Numbered from the stretch's first letter, positions 28,586-39,230 are shown. The stretch: DNA of 64,000 bases from Spiroplasma endosymbiont of Diplazon laetatorius (GCF_964019625.1 NZ_OZ026458.1:248001-312000), one strand, 5' to 3'. The notes: generated from the letters alone by a model not told the origin. Translations and numbers: made by a program.

Positions 28586-29302
28586 ATGAAAAAAACAATA
28601 TGAATGATTTTTATAGTTATTTTAACTATAACTTTATCTTTTGTTTATGGGTGTGGAAGCAGGAATTTGGAATTTGTAAAACTTTCTTCTGGATCTGTGA
28701 CTTTAGATTTAAAAAATGAAGAAACATCTTCGTCTGTAATAAAAATAATGAATATTAATTCCGTATTGTCAGTAAAAATAATATACAAAGATGATGCTGA
28801 TGAATACATTGATGTAAATATCAGTAATGAAGAGATTAGAATAAAGGCAATAAAGGAAACTAAACATGCAGAATTTGAGGTTGTAGGAGAAAGGTCTTTG
28901 GGCAGTGCAAAGGTTAATGTTAGTGTAGTTCATTCCCCGCCGGATGGACCATATGATTTTCATTTAGAAAATTATACTTTTACAAATCCTGAAAGTGAGG
29001 CCTATATAAGATATTCATTAAAAACGGGCGTAATACAAAATAATGGTTGAAATAGTCTATTAGGAAAAATGAGTTTTAGATATGAATGAATATGATGTAA
29101 TTCGGGTAGTTACTCAATAAACTATTGTCAACAAAATATACCGATCTCTGCTCATGAGAATTCTAATAATACAAACATTGATATTAAAATATTGGATAAA
29201 AACAAAATACTTCTAATGGAGGGTCAATCTGCGTTTGAATTCTTTGTGAGTTTCGAAAATGGAAAAGAAGAAAGAGAAGGTATAGTCCAATTTATAAATT
29301 AA
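28586..29302 (+). CDS. Lipoprotein of unknown function (intact paralog of 26946-27389)
   Basis: A 238-residue lipoprotein. The signal peptide ends SFVYGC, with Cys23 for lipidation. Residues ~30-115 form a beta-rich domain of the same pattern as the two repeats in the lipoprotein at 37280 (N-E-x...V-x-K-I-x-N, then IRIxA and A-x-V). Residues ~118 onward start with DGPYDF and are shared with the decayed copy downstream of ffh. TGA codons are Trp. AAGGA lies upstream and a terminator downstream. Surface exposure is expected; function unknown. Confidence 0.78.
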
Positions 29303-29303
29303 A

Positions 29304-29332
29304 AAAACTAGTTATATAACTAGTTTTATTTT
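29304..29332. terminator. Bidirectional terminator, lipoprotein / 29326 gene
   Basis: A 10-bp stem AAAACTAGTT/AACTAGTTTT (29304-29313, 29318-29327) between convergent genes. Confidence 0.8.
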
Positions 29333-30228
29333 TTTGCTTCAATTTTCTTGATGTCTTTTTCTTGTTGAGAAATGGCTTGTAATCTTCTGTTTGCTTCTTC
29401 GATAGTTTTTTGAGTAACTTCCATTTCAATTCTGCGTTTTTCAGCTTCCTTGATTTTTTTTCATACTCCAGCTTTCATTGAATCTGACATTAATAATACA
29501 GATACAACAGCTACGTTAAACAGATCACCAATAACTTTTTCTACATGTTTTTTTTCTTTTGCAGATAAGTTTTCTGATTTGTATTTCTCTAGAACTTCAA
29601 CTTCTTTAAAGTAATTAGTTGCAAAGTCTGTTCCAAATTTTTGGAATACTAAAGCATTACCTTCGTGAACGAATAATAGAATGTTTTTAAATAAGTTAAG
29701 TTTTAATTCTATTTCATCGTTTCCAGCAGCTCTAAATTGTCCGATAACATTGTTTAATCTGTCATCGTGGTATTGATCAACTAATTCTTCAACAACTATT
29801 CTTGTTGGTTGACCAACTAATTTTAAGATTGGTTTTTTAGTTGCAGTTTCTGAATCTACAAATTTGTAGTTCATTGCATTAATGTATTTTTTAATACGTA
29901 AAGGTAAGATGTACATATCGTATGCGATATATTCACTGTATCTTCATTTTCTAGCAACTATTTGTGAAATTATATTGTAAACCATTTCTAAAATAGTTAA
30001 GTTTAATGTTCTTTCATTTAATTTAAATTCTAATTTGTTCAATCTTAATAATTGGTAATATTCAAAACCATAGTATTCAAGAGCAATCATATTAAAGTAA
30101 GTTTGAACAGTTGAGTTGTTCATAATTGCAGAATATGAAAATTGAATATCTGGAACTAATGCATCAATTATATTTTCAAATTGAGGTCTAAAGTCCAAAA
30201 TAGATTGAAATTGTTTTTTTTCAGCCAT
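29326..30228 (-). CDS. Unknown conserved-looking cytoplasmic protein, helix-rich
   Basis: Function not recognised. It has 300 residues with no membrane segment or signal peptide. The first ~245 residues look globular and helical; the last ~45 are highly charged and probably coiled coil (KKIKEAEKRRIEMEVTQK region). Two TGA codons are Trp. The ATG at 30228 was chosen because AGGAGATATT precedes it; an upstream in-frame start lacks a site. The even use of common codons suggests good expression. Divergent from rlmH. Confidence 0.72.
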
Positions 30229-30321
30229 AATATCTCCTCCAAAATCATATAGATATTTTATCATATATTTTTTTGAATAAATATGATAAGTGTATAATAT
30301 TAGTGGTTTTTAGGAGAAAAT

Positions 30322-30786
30322 ATGAAAATAAAATTAATATGCTTTAATAAAGTGAATAAAGAGTTTAAAGAAGTTTATCAATCATATATTGATAAACTTA
30401 AAAACCACTGTGATTTAGAAATTATAGAAATAAATGAGTTTGATCACGGCGATATGAAGTCTAATATGGTTAAAAATGAACAAAATATTGAAATGAAACT
30501 AAAAGAAATAAAAGACTTTGAAGTATTTTTGTTAGATATAAACTCAAAACAATATACATCTGAACAAATAGCACAAACTCTTGTAGAAAATCAAAACTAT
30601 AAAGGAGGTAAAGCTTGCTTTATAATTGGGCCCAGTGATGGTTTTAGTCAAGAATTTAGAAAATTACATCAAAATAAAATTAGTTTTGGTTTAATCACAT
30701 TGCCTTATAACCTAGTAAGAATAGTGCTATTAGAACAAATTTATAGAGGTTTCAAGATTTCTAAAAACCAAAAGTACCATAAATAA
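30322..30786 (+). CDS. rlmH: 23S rRNA (pseudouridine-1915 N3) methyltransferase RlmH
   Basis: Uses SAM to methylate pseudouridine in helix 69 of 23S rRNA on assembled ribosomes. It has 154 residues, the family length, with a SPOUT fold. Key stretches are the SAM-binding FIIGPSDGFS and the C-terminal LVRIVLLEQIYRGFKI...QKYHK. TAGGAG lies upstream. Confidence 0.96.
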   Translation: MKIKLICFNKVNKEFKEVYQSYIDKLKNHCDLEIIEINEFDHGDMKSNMVKNEQNIEMKLKEIKDFEVFLLDINSKQYTSEQIAQTLVENQNYKGGKACFIIGPSDGFSQEFRKLHQNKISFGLITLPYNLVRIVLLEQIYRGFKISKNQKYHK

Positions 30787-30866
30787 AGGTTAATATCAAA
30801 TTTTAAAAAAATAGACTTTTTTAAAATTAATCTATAAAATGATACTATCGCTAAGGAGGTAATCCT

Positions 30867-31823
30867 ATGTTTGACGAAAAATCAACTTTTAATTGATTTC
30901 CAGGTCATATGAACAAAAGTATTAAAGAAATTGAAGAAAAAGTTTCAATAGTTGATTTAGTTATTGAAATTGTAGATGCAAGAGCACCTTTTTCAACTCA
31001 AAATCCGTTACTTAGAAAAATACTTAACAAAAGACCAAGACTTATTATCATGACTAAGTTTGACTTATCTGATAAGGAAATCACAAACCAATGAACTGAA
31101 TATTTTAAAAACTCTGGACATAGAACTTTTATTGTTAAAGATAAACAAACAGATATTTACAATGATGTTTTAAAACTTATCAATGAAATGACAAGAGAAA
31201 GCCAATTAAAACAAAAAAGTAGAGGTATAGAAAACCCACAACTAAATGTTTTAGTTGTAGGTATACCAAACGTTGGTAAATCAACTGTCATATCTAAACT
31301 TTCAAAAGGTAAAAGTTTGAAAATTGGAAATAAACCCGGAGTAACAAGAGGAATGCAAAGAATAGTTATGACAAATAACATAACTTTAATTGACACACCT
31401 GGAATTTTACCTGCAAAATTCGAAAATGAAACAGTTGCATGTAATTGTGCAGCTACAAATTCAATTAGATTAGATGTTGTTCCAAAAGAAAGAATGGCAA
31501 CAAAATTAATGAGATATATTTATAACTCATATCCTTCATTGATTGAAAACACTTACAAAATTAATAAAAACGTATTGAGACCTATAAATTATGACGATAC
31601 ATTTACTATTTTTGAAGAAATAGCTAAAAGAAATAAATTTACAATATTAGATGAAATAGCTGATGTTGAAAGAGCAATTGAATTATTTATTCACGATATT
31701 ATAAATAATAATCTTGGAAAAATATCATTCGAAAAACCAATTGAAATTAAAGAAATTTCAAAACAGGCAATTGAAGAAGATGACTTGGACTCAACTGTAG
31801 TAAGTGATTTAACAGTAGAATGA
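30867..31823 (+). CDS. rbgA: Ribosome biogenesis GTPase RbgA (YlqF)
   Basis: A circularly permuted GTPase needed for late 50S assembly. It has 318 residues. The G4 motif TKFD comes early (~residue 73) and the P-loop GIPNVGKST later (~130-138), then DTPGIL, as expected for permuted GTPases. The start WFPGHMNKS motif contains a TGA=Trp. A perfect AAGGAGGT precedes the ATG. It overlaps rnhB by 4 bp, the same pairing as in Bacillus (rbgA-rnhB). Confidence 0.96.
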
Positions 31824-32452
31824 TAGAAAATTTAAGATACTTATTTGATCAAAATATTAGAAAAGAACACAATGTTGTTTTAATTGCTGGAAGTGATGAG
31901 GTTGGAAGAGGTGCTATGGCAGGACCGATAGTTGTAGCTTCAGTTATACTTAAACCTGATTACAACAATCCTAAAATAAAGGATTCTAAATTATTAAATG
32001 AAAAACAAAGAGAAGAGTTATTTGAAGAAATAAAACAAAACTGTATAGATTACAGTATTTGTGAATATGACTCAAAGTTTGTAGATGAAAACAATCCTAA
32101 AAAAACAAGTCAAATAGGAATGATTGATTCTATAAAGGATTTGAAAGTTAAACCAGATATTTGCTTAATTGATGGAGAAAATATAGAATTAAGTGGGTAC
32201 AAATGTTTACAAGTAATAAAGGGTGATAACCTAAGTATCACTATAGGTACTGCAAGTATACTTGCAAAAGTTTATAGAGATAGAATTATGAACAATTACC
32301 ATCTGGAATATCCGCAATATAACTTTATTAAACATAAAGGTTATTGCACAAAAGGTCACCAAGAAAGAGTTAAAGAATTTGGTGTTTTGGATATTCATAG
32401 GTTTTCTTATAAACCTATTAAATTTCTAAAGGAGAAACAAAATGAACTTTAA
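31820..32452 (+). CDS. rnhB: Ribonuclease HII
   Basis: Removes ribonucleotides and RNA primers from DNA hybrids. It has 210 residues. The catalytic motif GSDEVGRGAMAGP (D-E-x-G-R-G), the DSKLLNEKQRE motif and a later Asp in CLIDGE are present, with GTASILAKVYRD near the C-terminus. It starts within the end of rbgA (ATGA overlap). Its end overlaps the next gene by 11 bp. Confidence 0.95.
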   Translation: MIENLRYLFDQNIRKEHNVVLIAGSDEVGRGAMAGPIVVASVILKPDYNNPKIKDSKLLNEKQREELFEEIKQNCIDYSICEYDSKFVDENNPKKTSQIGMIDSIKDLKVKPDICLIDGENIELSGYKCLQVIKGDNLSITIGTASILAKVYRDRIMNNYHLEYPQYNFIKHKGYCTKGHQERVKEFGVLDIHRFSYKPIKFLKEKQNEL

Positions 32453-34121
32453 TAAAAGTAATGAAGTGTATCAAGAGTGAGTTAATTCAACTCATTTAGA
32501 CGAAAGTTTAAAACAAGAATTATTAAATGCAAGTGATGAAGAATTAAATGCTGCATTTAATATTCAATTAGAATTTGGAACAGCAGGAATAAGAGGAATC
32601 TTAGGGGCTGGTCCAGGAAGATTTAACTTATATACAATTAAAAAAGTAACTATAAGTTATGCGAAACTTTTAATGTCAAAATATGGAGATGAATTGAATA
32701 GAGGAGTTGTTATTGGACATGACAACAGAAAATATTCAAAAGAATTTTCTCAATTGGCAGCAGAGATACTAACAAGCTTTGGTATTAAAGCTTATTTATT
32801 CAAAGATAACATTATGAAACCAACACCAGTTGTTTCATATGCTACAAAAGATTTAAATGCAATAGGTGGAATAGTTATAACAGCAAGTCATAACCCGGCT
32901 ATATATAATGGATACAAAATCTATGATGAATTTGGTTGTCAATTAATTGATGAAGATACAAAAGTCATAGCTGAATATATGGAAGAAATTCAAGATATAT
33001 TGAGTTGAAATTATAAAACTGATGAATCAATTTTAGAAGTAGTTCCTCAAAGTGTTTTAGATAACTACAAAGAAATGATCTCAAACTTACAATTCTATAA
33101 AAATGAATCAAGAGATGGATTTAAAATGATTTATTCAGCTGTTAATGGAACAGGAACTGAATTTACACCACCTTTATTGAGAAGTTTTGGCTATGATGTA
33201 ATTGAAGTTGAAGAACATGCTTTTGAAGATTCAACATTTAAAAATGTTGGAAACCCAAACCCTGAGTTTGAACCGGCTTGAAAAATTCCTTTTGAATACG
33301 GACAAAAAAATCAAGATGCATCAATAATGATAATTCAAGATCCAGATGCTGACAGAATTGGTTGTGCAATTAATCATAATGGTGAATGAATAAGAATTGA
33401 TGGAAACCAAACGGGACCTTTATTAATTGAATGAAAATTAAGTCAAATGAAAGAACATAATTTAACTCCAGAAAATCCAGCTATGTATTCAAGCTTTGTT
33501 ACAAGTGATTTAGGAGATAGAATAGCCAATGAAACTTATGGAGTTAAAGTAATTAAAACTCTAACTGGATTCAAATGAATGGGATCAGAAATCCTAAAAG
33601 AACCAGAAAGAAACTTAAACTTTGTATTTGCTTACGAAGAAAGTTATGGTTATGTTCTTGACTCATCAACTAGAGACAAAGATGGTATACAAGCAACAAC
33701 TATGTTAGTTGAAGCTGCATGATACTATAAAAAACAAGGTAAAACATTAATAGATGTTTTAAATGAGTTATATGAAAAATATGGTTATTACTATACATAT
33801 ACAGAAAATTTAAACTTCAAACCAGAAGAAATTAAATCTAAAGTTGAACCAATTATGAAGAAGCTTAGAGAAGAAGAATTTAACACTTTAGGTGGATTAG
33901 AATTGAGTTATGCTGAAGACTATATTGATGGACTATTCAATATGCCAGGTCAAAACCTAATGAAGTTTTACTTTAATGATGGTAGTTGATTTGCAGTAAG
34001 ACCATCAGGTACTGAACCAAAAGTAAAAATCTACTTTATTTGTGTTGATAAAAACGAACAAGATGCAAAAAATAAATGTGATTTAATCTTTAAAGATTTA
34101 AAAGAATTCTTAGAAATTTAA
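32442..34121 (+). CDS. Phosphohexomutase (phosphoglucomutase/phosphomannomutase family)
   Basis: Interconverts hexose-1- and hexose-6-phosphates; in some mollicutes the homolog also acts on pentose phosphates. It has 559 residues in the alpha-D-phosphohexomutase order: active-site Ser149 in TASHNP, metal loop DPDADR (~residue 302), sugar-binding EESYGYV (~403) and phosphate-binding RPSGTEPK near the C-terminus. Nine or so TGA codons are Trp. AAAGGAG lies upstream, inside the end of rnhB. Substrate preference (glucose versus ribose/deoxyribose) is unresolved. Confidence 0.93.
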
Positions 34122-34124
34122 TTT

Positions 34125-34155
34125 AAAAAAATAACACGATGTGTTATTTTTTTAT
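34125..34155 (+). terminator. Terminator after phosphohexomutase
   Basis: A perfect 13-bp stem (34125-34137, 34141-34153; loop GAT) with T-run. Confidence 0.88.
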
Positions 34156-34236
34156 TTTTAAGTTATAAAAAATACTTTTACTACAATATAATTATATTGG
34201 CAGTATATTTTTTGCAAATCGAATTGAGGAAAAGAA

Positions 34237-35568
34237 ATGAAAACTTTAATTATAGGTGGTAGTGCAACCGGAATGGGTGTTGCTGCTAAATTAAAAAGAA
34301 ATGATCCTAATATGGAAATCACAGTAATACAAGATAAGGAATATGTTTCTTTAGGTGCCTGTGGACTTCCTTACTTTGTAGTAAATAACTTTGAAGATAA
34401 AAACACTTTAATCGCAAGAAAAAAAGAAGAGTTTGAAAAAACTGGTATCAAAATCATAGCTAATACAAAAGTTTCATCAATTGACTTTGAAAATAAAAAA
34501 GCATTTTATGGTGATAAATTTGAAGACTATGAAAACTTAGTGATAGCAGTAGGAGCAAAACCTATAGTGCCAAATATTAAGGGTGTTGAAGGAGAAAATG
34601 TCTTTACTCTTACAACATTAGAAGATGGAGTATTGTTAAAAGAAAAAATGAACAATGATAAGACTATAAAAAAAGTTGCTATCATTGGGGCTGGGTTTAT
34701 TGGTTTAGAAATGACTGAAACTTTAGCTGAATTAAATAAAGAAGTTTATTTAATGGAAATGGAATCAAAAGTTATGAAAAGAACTTTTGATGAAGAGATA
34801 TCTAATTTAATTGAAGAAAAATTAAGTGAAAAAAATATCAATAAATTATTTGGAGAACAAGTTATTGAAATAAAACTTAAGGACAACAAAGTCGGCTCTA
34901 TATTGCTAAAGAGTGGAAAAGAAATAGAAGTTGATGCAGTATTGTTATCTGTTGGATTCCAACCAAATACACAATTTTTAAAAGAAAGTATTTTGGAAAT
35001 GAATGAAAGAGGAACAATTATTGTAAACACAAAAGGTGAAACAAACATTAAAGGTGTTTATTCAGCAGGTGATTGTGCAACTTCTAAAAACTATATCAAT
35101 CAAGAAGATATTTATTCTCCATTAGCAACAGTTGCAAGTAAATTTTCTAAAGTTATAGCTGATAACATAGCTGGAAAACAAAATGAATTTGTAGGTTCTA
35201 TACAAAGTGCAATTTTAAGGTTGTTTGACCTAGAAATAGCAAGAACTGGTTTAACAGAACAAATGGCTAAAATGAATAACATAAATGTTAAATCTGTTTT
35301 CATAAAAGATAAAGATCATACAAACTACACTCCAAATCAAAAGGACATATATCTGAAATTGATAATCAATGATGATACAAAAGAAATCATCGGAGCGCAA
35401 ATGGCAGGAAGTAATAATTCTATTTTAAGAATTTATGGATTAGCTGCTTTAATTTGACAAAAGGCAAAAGTAGATAACGCTTTAGAACAAATCGACTTAC
35501 CATATGCACCACCGTTTTCAAGAAGTGTGGATATTATTCACATAGCTTTATCAAAATTAAATAAATAA
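34237..35568 (+). CDS. nox: FAD-dependent NADH oxidase / CoA-disulfide reductase-type protein
   Basis: A pyridine-nucleotide disulfide oxidoreductase of 443 residues. It has the FAD motif GGSATG (~7-12), redox Cys42 in SLGACGLPYFV, an NAD-binding GAGFIGLE (~151) and the second FAD motif GVYSAGDC (~278). The C-terminus PYAPPFSRSVD is typical of the Nox/CoADR group. In lactic bacteria and mollicutes such enzymes reduce O2 to water and regenerate NAD. CoA-disulfide reductase activity cannot be excluded. One TGA (35455) is Trp. GAGGAAAAG precedes the ATG, and a symporter gene follows 20 bp later. Confidence 0.88.
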
Positions 35569-35588
35569 TAAAAGGGGGAACTAAAAAA

Positions 35589-37277
35589 ATGTTCTTATCA
35601 GAAGATCAAGGTCATAATTTGCTTAGAGACTTTCTAGCAATTAGTACATGACAGTCACTTGTGGCAATAACAATATTTATATCATTACAAGTTGGTTTAT
35701 GATTCTTTTTAAAGAAATATAAATTTGCTTTTATGTACAGAGTTATTTTAGGTATGGGAATTGGTTTGGTATTTGGATTAATATTACAATCAATAATAGG
35801 ATTTCCTGGTTCTGATGGTTTTGAAGAAATTTCAAAACCATGAAATGAACTTTACTGAATTTATGAATTAAATATATGAGCTTCATTCTTTAAAAATATT
35901 TTCATTAACGGAATTTATTTATTAACTGTACCTATTGTATTTATAGCAATATTTAAAATTACTTCTAAACCAGGAGAAACTGGTTTGGGAAGAATTACAG
36001 CAAAAGGAATTGCATTATTGTTATTTAACGTAGCTGTAATGTTTACAGTAACATTCTTTATCGGTCTGTTACTAAAAGTTGGTGAAGGTTTTGATTTAAC
36101 TTCAGATAGTGCTGTTACAAACAAAGATAACGTACCATTACCTCAAATTATTTGAGAATATATTCCAAATAATATTGTTGGAACTTTAGCTAAAAACTCA
36201 ATAATACCTGTAATGGTAGTTGGGGCTTTAGCTGGAGGGAGTGTAAAAATACTTTCAAAAAGAAAACATGTTGAAATGGAAGCCATTAGAAAAGCTATGA
36301 ATACAGGATGAGATGTAATGATGTCAATTTTAATGACATTCATGAAAATAATGCCTTTAGCTGTTATGTCTATGATTACTGTTTCAATTACTTCAAGACC
36401 AATTGGTGCTTTAGTAATTCTTGGTAAAGTAATTGGTGTTGGATATTTAGGAGTATTTATTGCTCTAGGATTATTAACACTAGAAATTTTCTTGAGTGGA
36501 GTAAAAGTTGGTGCTTGATGAAAAAAAGCTTGAAGACCTTTAGTTCAAGGTTTTTCAACCCAATCTTCTAACGCTTCCTTGCCTGTTGCTATGGAAACAT
36601 TAACAGAAGATATGAAAGTTAATGGAAAATCATCAAATACAATTCAACCAATCTCTACAACAATGGGATTAATTGCTTGTGCTGGAGTTCAATCTGGATT
36701 AGCAACAAGTATTTTATGAACTGGAACTTCATCAGGAAGTGCAGTTCATGATATGGGATTATTCACATTTTTCATAATGGCTTTATTTGTAACTGTTGTT
36801 GCATCACTTGGTATTGCTGGAGTTCCTGGAACTGCAACAGTTGTTACTGTTGGTGTTCTTGGAGGAATCGGATTTGGTGGATATGCAGGAAGTGTATTGC
36901 AAGTAATCGCACCTCTAGATGGACTATTCGATATGGGTAGAACAGGAGCCAATGTAGTTGGTGGTGTAGCTGTTGCAACAATTGTAGGTAAATCAGAAGG
37001 ATTGATTGAAGAAGACTCGGATCTTTTAAGTGAAAAAGGTAAATTGGTTCAAAAAAATATACTTGAAAATCACAAAATAAAAGATGATCATGTAAATAAC
37101 TTAAATTCTATTAAGTCTAGTGCTTCAAAAGAATTAAGAAATAAAGAATTAAGTGTTGAGAAAAAATCTGAAATTAATAAAAAATTAAAAGAAGACATTA
37201 AAACAGAAAATCAAAATTTTAAAGCTAAAATGATTAGTTTAAAAGAAAGCAAATCAAAAACAAAGGGGGCTAATTAG
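35589..37277 (+). CDS. Dicarboxylate/amino acid:cation symporter (DAACS family)
   Basis: A secondary transporter of 562 residues with about eight membrane spans and two re-entrant regions. The family's Ser-rich hairpin appears as FSTQSSNASLPVAM and the second as GTATVV...GGIGFGG. The closest functional groups are glutamate/aspartate and cystine (TcyP-like) importers; the substrate is not decidable. An extra hydrophilic, Lys/Glu-rich C-terminal tail of about 85 residues looks coiled coil and is longer than usual. Many TGA codons are Trp. AAGGGGG lies upstream, 20 bp after nox. A lipoprotein follows 2 bp downstream. Confidence 0.88.
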
Positions 37278-37279
37278 TT

Positions 37280-37897
37280 ATGAAAAAGATTTTATCTATT
37301 TTAGCAACTATAACTTTAACAAGTACAACTTCTAGTTTAGTTGTAGCTTGTACAGATACTGTTAGTTCTCTAAAAACAATTGATTTAGATGATACTAAAA
37401 GAGAATTCAATATAGATCAATTTGGAAGAAAAGAAATTAAAATTACAAATAGAAGTAAATTAACAGGACTTAAAATAACAACTTCAGGAAATATTACTGC
37501 AACATTGGGTGGAAAAAATAATGATGTTATTACTGTTGAGGCAGGAAAATTTGAAGATTCTACTAAAGATAAAACAACTTTAAAAATCGAAGCTAAAAAT
37601 GCTTATACAGAAGTTATTTCATTTAGTATTAATCAAAACTCAGGTTGAAAAGAAATTGAAACAGATCCTAAAGAAGAATTAGAATTAAAACAAAATGAAG
37701 AACAAGTTATAACAATAAAAAATTATTCTGAATTAAAAAATGTTTTAGTTTCAATTGATAGTACTGAACATGTTACTTATAAACATGAAGGTAACAAAAT
37801 AAGAGTTTATCGTAAGTCTGAAGGAGAAGCTAAATTAACTATTAAAGCTGATAATGTTGATAACTCAAAAGAATCAAAAACAATAAATATAAAATAA
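37280..37897 (+). CDS. Lipoprotein with two copies of a beta-rich domain
   Basis: A 205-residue lipoprotein. The signal peptide ends SLVVAC (Cys24). Two repeats of ~80 residues follow (about 32-120 and 125-205). Each has an N-terminal strand (FNIDQFGRKEIKITN / LELKQNEEQVITIKN), a central L-K/V-x-x-x strand and a C-terminal A-x-L-x-I-x-A strand ending in SFSIN/TINIK, like a bacterial Ig-type fold. The same pattern recurs in the lipoprotein at 28586. AAAGGGGG precedes the start, 2 bp after the symporter, so the two are coupled and it might assist the transporter, though that is only inference. Confidence 0.8.
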
Positions 37898-37922
37898 TTA
37901 CTGAAAAGTAATTATTTTTTTA
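37891..37922 (+). terminator. Terminator after lipoprotein
   Basis: A 12-bp stem AAAATAATTACT/AGTAATTATTTT (37891-37902, 37907-37918) overlapping the stop codon. Confidence 0.82.
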
Positions 37923-37970
37923 TTTTTTTCAAATATTTATCGACATTAATATTTGGGAGGAATATTAAAT

Positions 37971-38276
37971 ATGAATAATGTAACAATAATTGGACAAATA
38001 GAGGGAAACCCTCAAGTAGTTTTTAATTCTAAAGATGGAGAAAAAAAACTATATAAATTAACATTAAGAGTTCCAAGAAACTATAAAACAAAATCAGGAG
38101 AAATCATTGATGATTTTATAAATGTAAAAGTATGATCAAATGTATTAGGTGATGAGTATGAATACTTTGATCAGTCTTATATCGGTGTTGAAGGAAGATT
38201 AGTTTCATTTGGTAATTCTGAAAATAACAATTACGGCAATGAATTAGTTGCCAATAAAGTAATGCAAATAAACTAA
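37971..38276 (+). CDS. ssb: Short single-stranded-DNA-binding protein (OB fold)
   Basis: A 101-residue SSB-like protein: MNNVTIIGQIEGNPQV, then KLTLRVPRNYKTKSGE, DFINVKVW and GVEGRLVSF follow the OB-fold strand pattern of SSB/PriB proteins. It lacks the acidic C-terminal DDDIPF-type tail that recruits partners, so it may be a second, specialised SSB. One Trp is TGA. GGGAGG lies upstream. It overlaps the following DprA-like gene by one base (TAATG), coupling the two. Confidence 0.82.
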
Positions 38277-39031
38277 TGGAAAACGTATTATTATATTTTT
38301 CTATAAAGTACAAAGGTGATTGAGACAAAATTTATCATGCTTTAGATACTAAAGAGAAAATAACTCATAAAGACTTAGATGAAATATCTTCTAAAATAGA
38401 TTGTAACTTCATAACTATTTTGAGTCCGTTATATCCTAGTTATTTAAAAAATACTCACAAACCACCATTTGTAATATTTTATAAAGGGGACATTACCTTA
38501 CTTTCTAAATATCACAAAACAATAGCTTTGGTTGGTGGAAATGAAGTCAATGACTATGGTATTCAAAATATTGATTCTTTAATGCAAGAATTAGACTCTG
38601 AAAATGTAATTTTTTCAACTATTGAAAATGAAGGTGTAAATAATGAAGTTTTAGATAACTCTATTAAAAATGAATATAGTTTAATAAAGGTTATCCAAGA
38701 TAGTATGAAAGATTACTTGAAAAAATCAATTGATCTTCCTGAAAGAAAAAAACTCTTGGCTATAACTGAGGTTTATGAAAGCGATATTAGTTTAAATGAT
38801 CAAATTAATGACTATTCAAATAGGGCTCTTTGTGGTATTTCTAAGGGAATTGTTTTTGTACAATTTAAAAACAATGATCCTATAAATAAGTTATTTTCTT
38901 TTGCAATTAACGAAGGCAAAGAAGTTTTTGCAATACCTGATAGTACTTTCTCTAAAAACGGCACTAATAAACTAATTAAAAATGGTGCTAAGTTAGTTGA
39001 AAATGCAAAAGATATATTAAATGAAATTTAA
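38276..39031 (+). CDS. dprA: Diverged DprA/Smf-like DNA-processing protein
   Basis: A 251-residue protein with the layout of a minimal DprA Rossmann domain: PSYLKNTHKPPFVIFYKGD (the PxxLxxxxxPPxxLyxkG stretch), then TIALVGGNEVNDYG where typical DprA has VGxRxxSxYG. The C-terminal part has GISKGIVFVQ, EVFAIPDS and GTNKLIKNGA, matching the end of the domain (VFAVPG, GxNxLI..GA). The middle is poorly conserved and one GG/S motif is altered. DprA loads RecA on incoming DNA; here it is paired with an SSB gene by a TAATG overlap. Activity is uncertain. Confidence 0.8.
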
Positions 39032-39034
39032 TAG

Positions 39035-39043
39035 TGATATAAT
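39035..39043 (+). promoter_or_regulatory. Extended -10 promoter of candidate small RNA
   Basis: TGATATAAT, an exact extended -10, just after the dprA stop; predicted transcription start near 39050. Confidence 0.55.
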
Positions 39044-39049
39044 GAATTT

Positions 39050-39180
39050 GTGATAAAGATATCACGCTTGTAAGGCTTAGGCCTAAAAAACTAAGTATAA
39101 ATTAAACTAATCATTTTATTCCCGACACACAAATGATAAGAGTAATTTTAATTTGAGAGAGATTTTATCTCTCTTTTTTT
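39050..39180 (+). ncRNA. Candidate structured small RNA, ~130 nt
   Basis: A self-contained unit in the 199-base gap. Four hairpins line up: GTGATA/TATCAC near 39050-39066, CTTAG/CTAAG (about 39076-39096), ATCATTT/AAATGAT (about 39111-39136) and the terminator stem. No coding frame with a ribosome site was seen. It is separated from the ABC gene by its own terminator and by a new promoter at 39189-39197, so it is not a leader for that gene. It does not fit 4.5S RNA, tmRNA or any riboswitch I could recall. Confidence 0.5.
39155..39180 (+). terminator. Terminator of candidate small RNA
   Basis: An 8-bp stem AGAGAGAT/ATCTCTCT with TTT loop, followed by T7. Confidence 0.85.
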
Positions 39181-39188
39181 GTTTTGGG

Positions 39189-39197
39189 TGTTATAAT
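39189..39197 (+). promoter_or_regulatory. Extended -10 promoter of the ABC exporter gene
   Basis: TGTTATAAT lies 34 bases before the ATG at 39231, directly after the small-RNA terminator. Confidence 0.55.
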
Positions 39198-39230
39198 TTT
39201 ATGGATATTTAAAAGAAAAATGGTGAAAAA

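Noticed and set aside
39050-39180. Riboswitch for the downstream ABC exporter
   Set aside because: A terminator closes the unit and a complete new promoter precedes the exporter gene; no known aptamer pattern matched.
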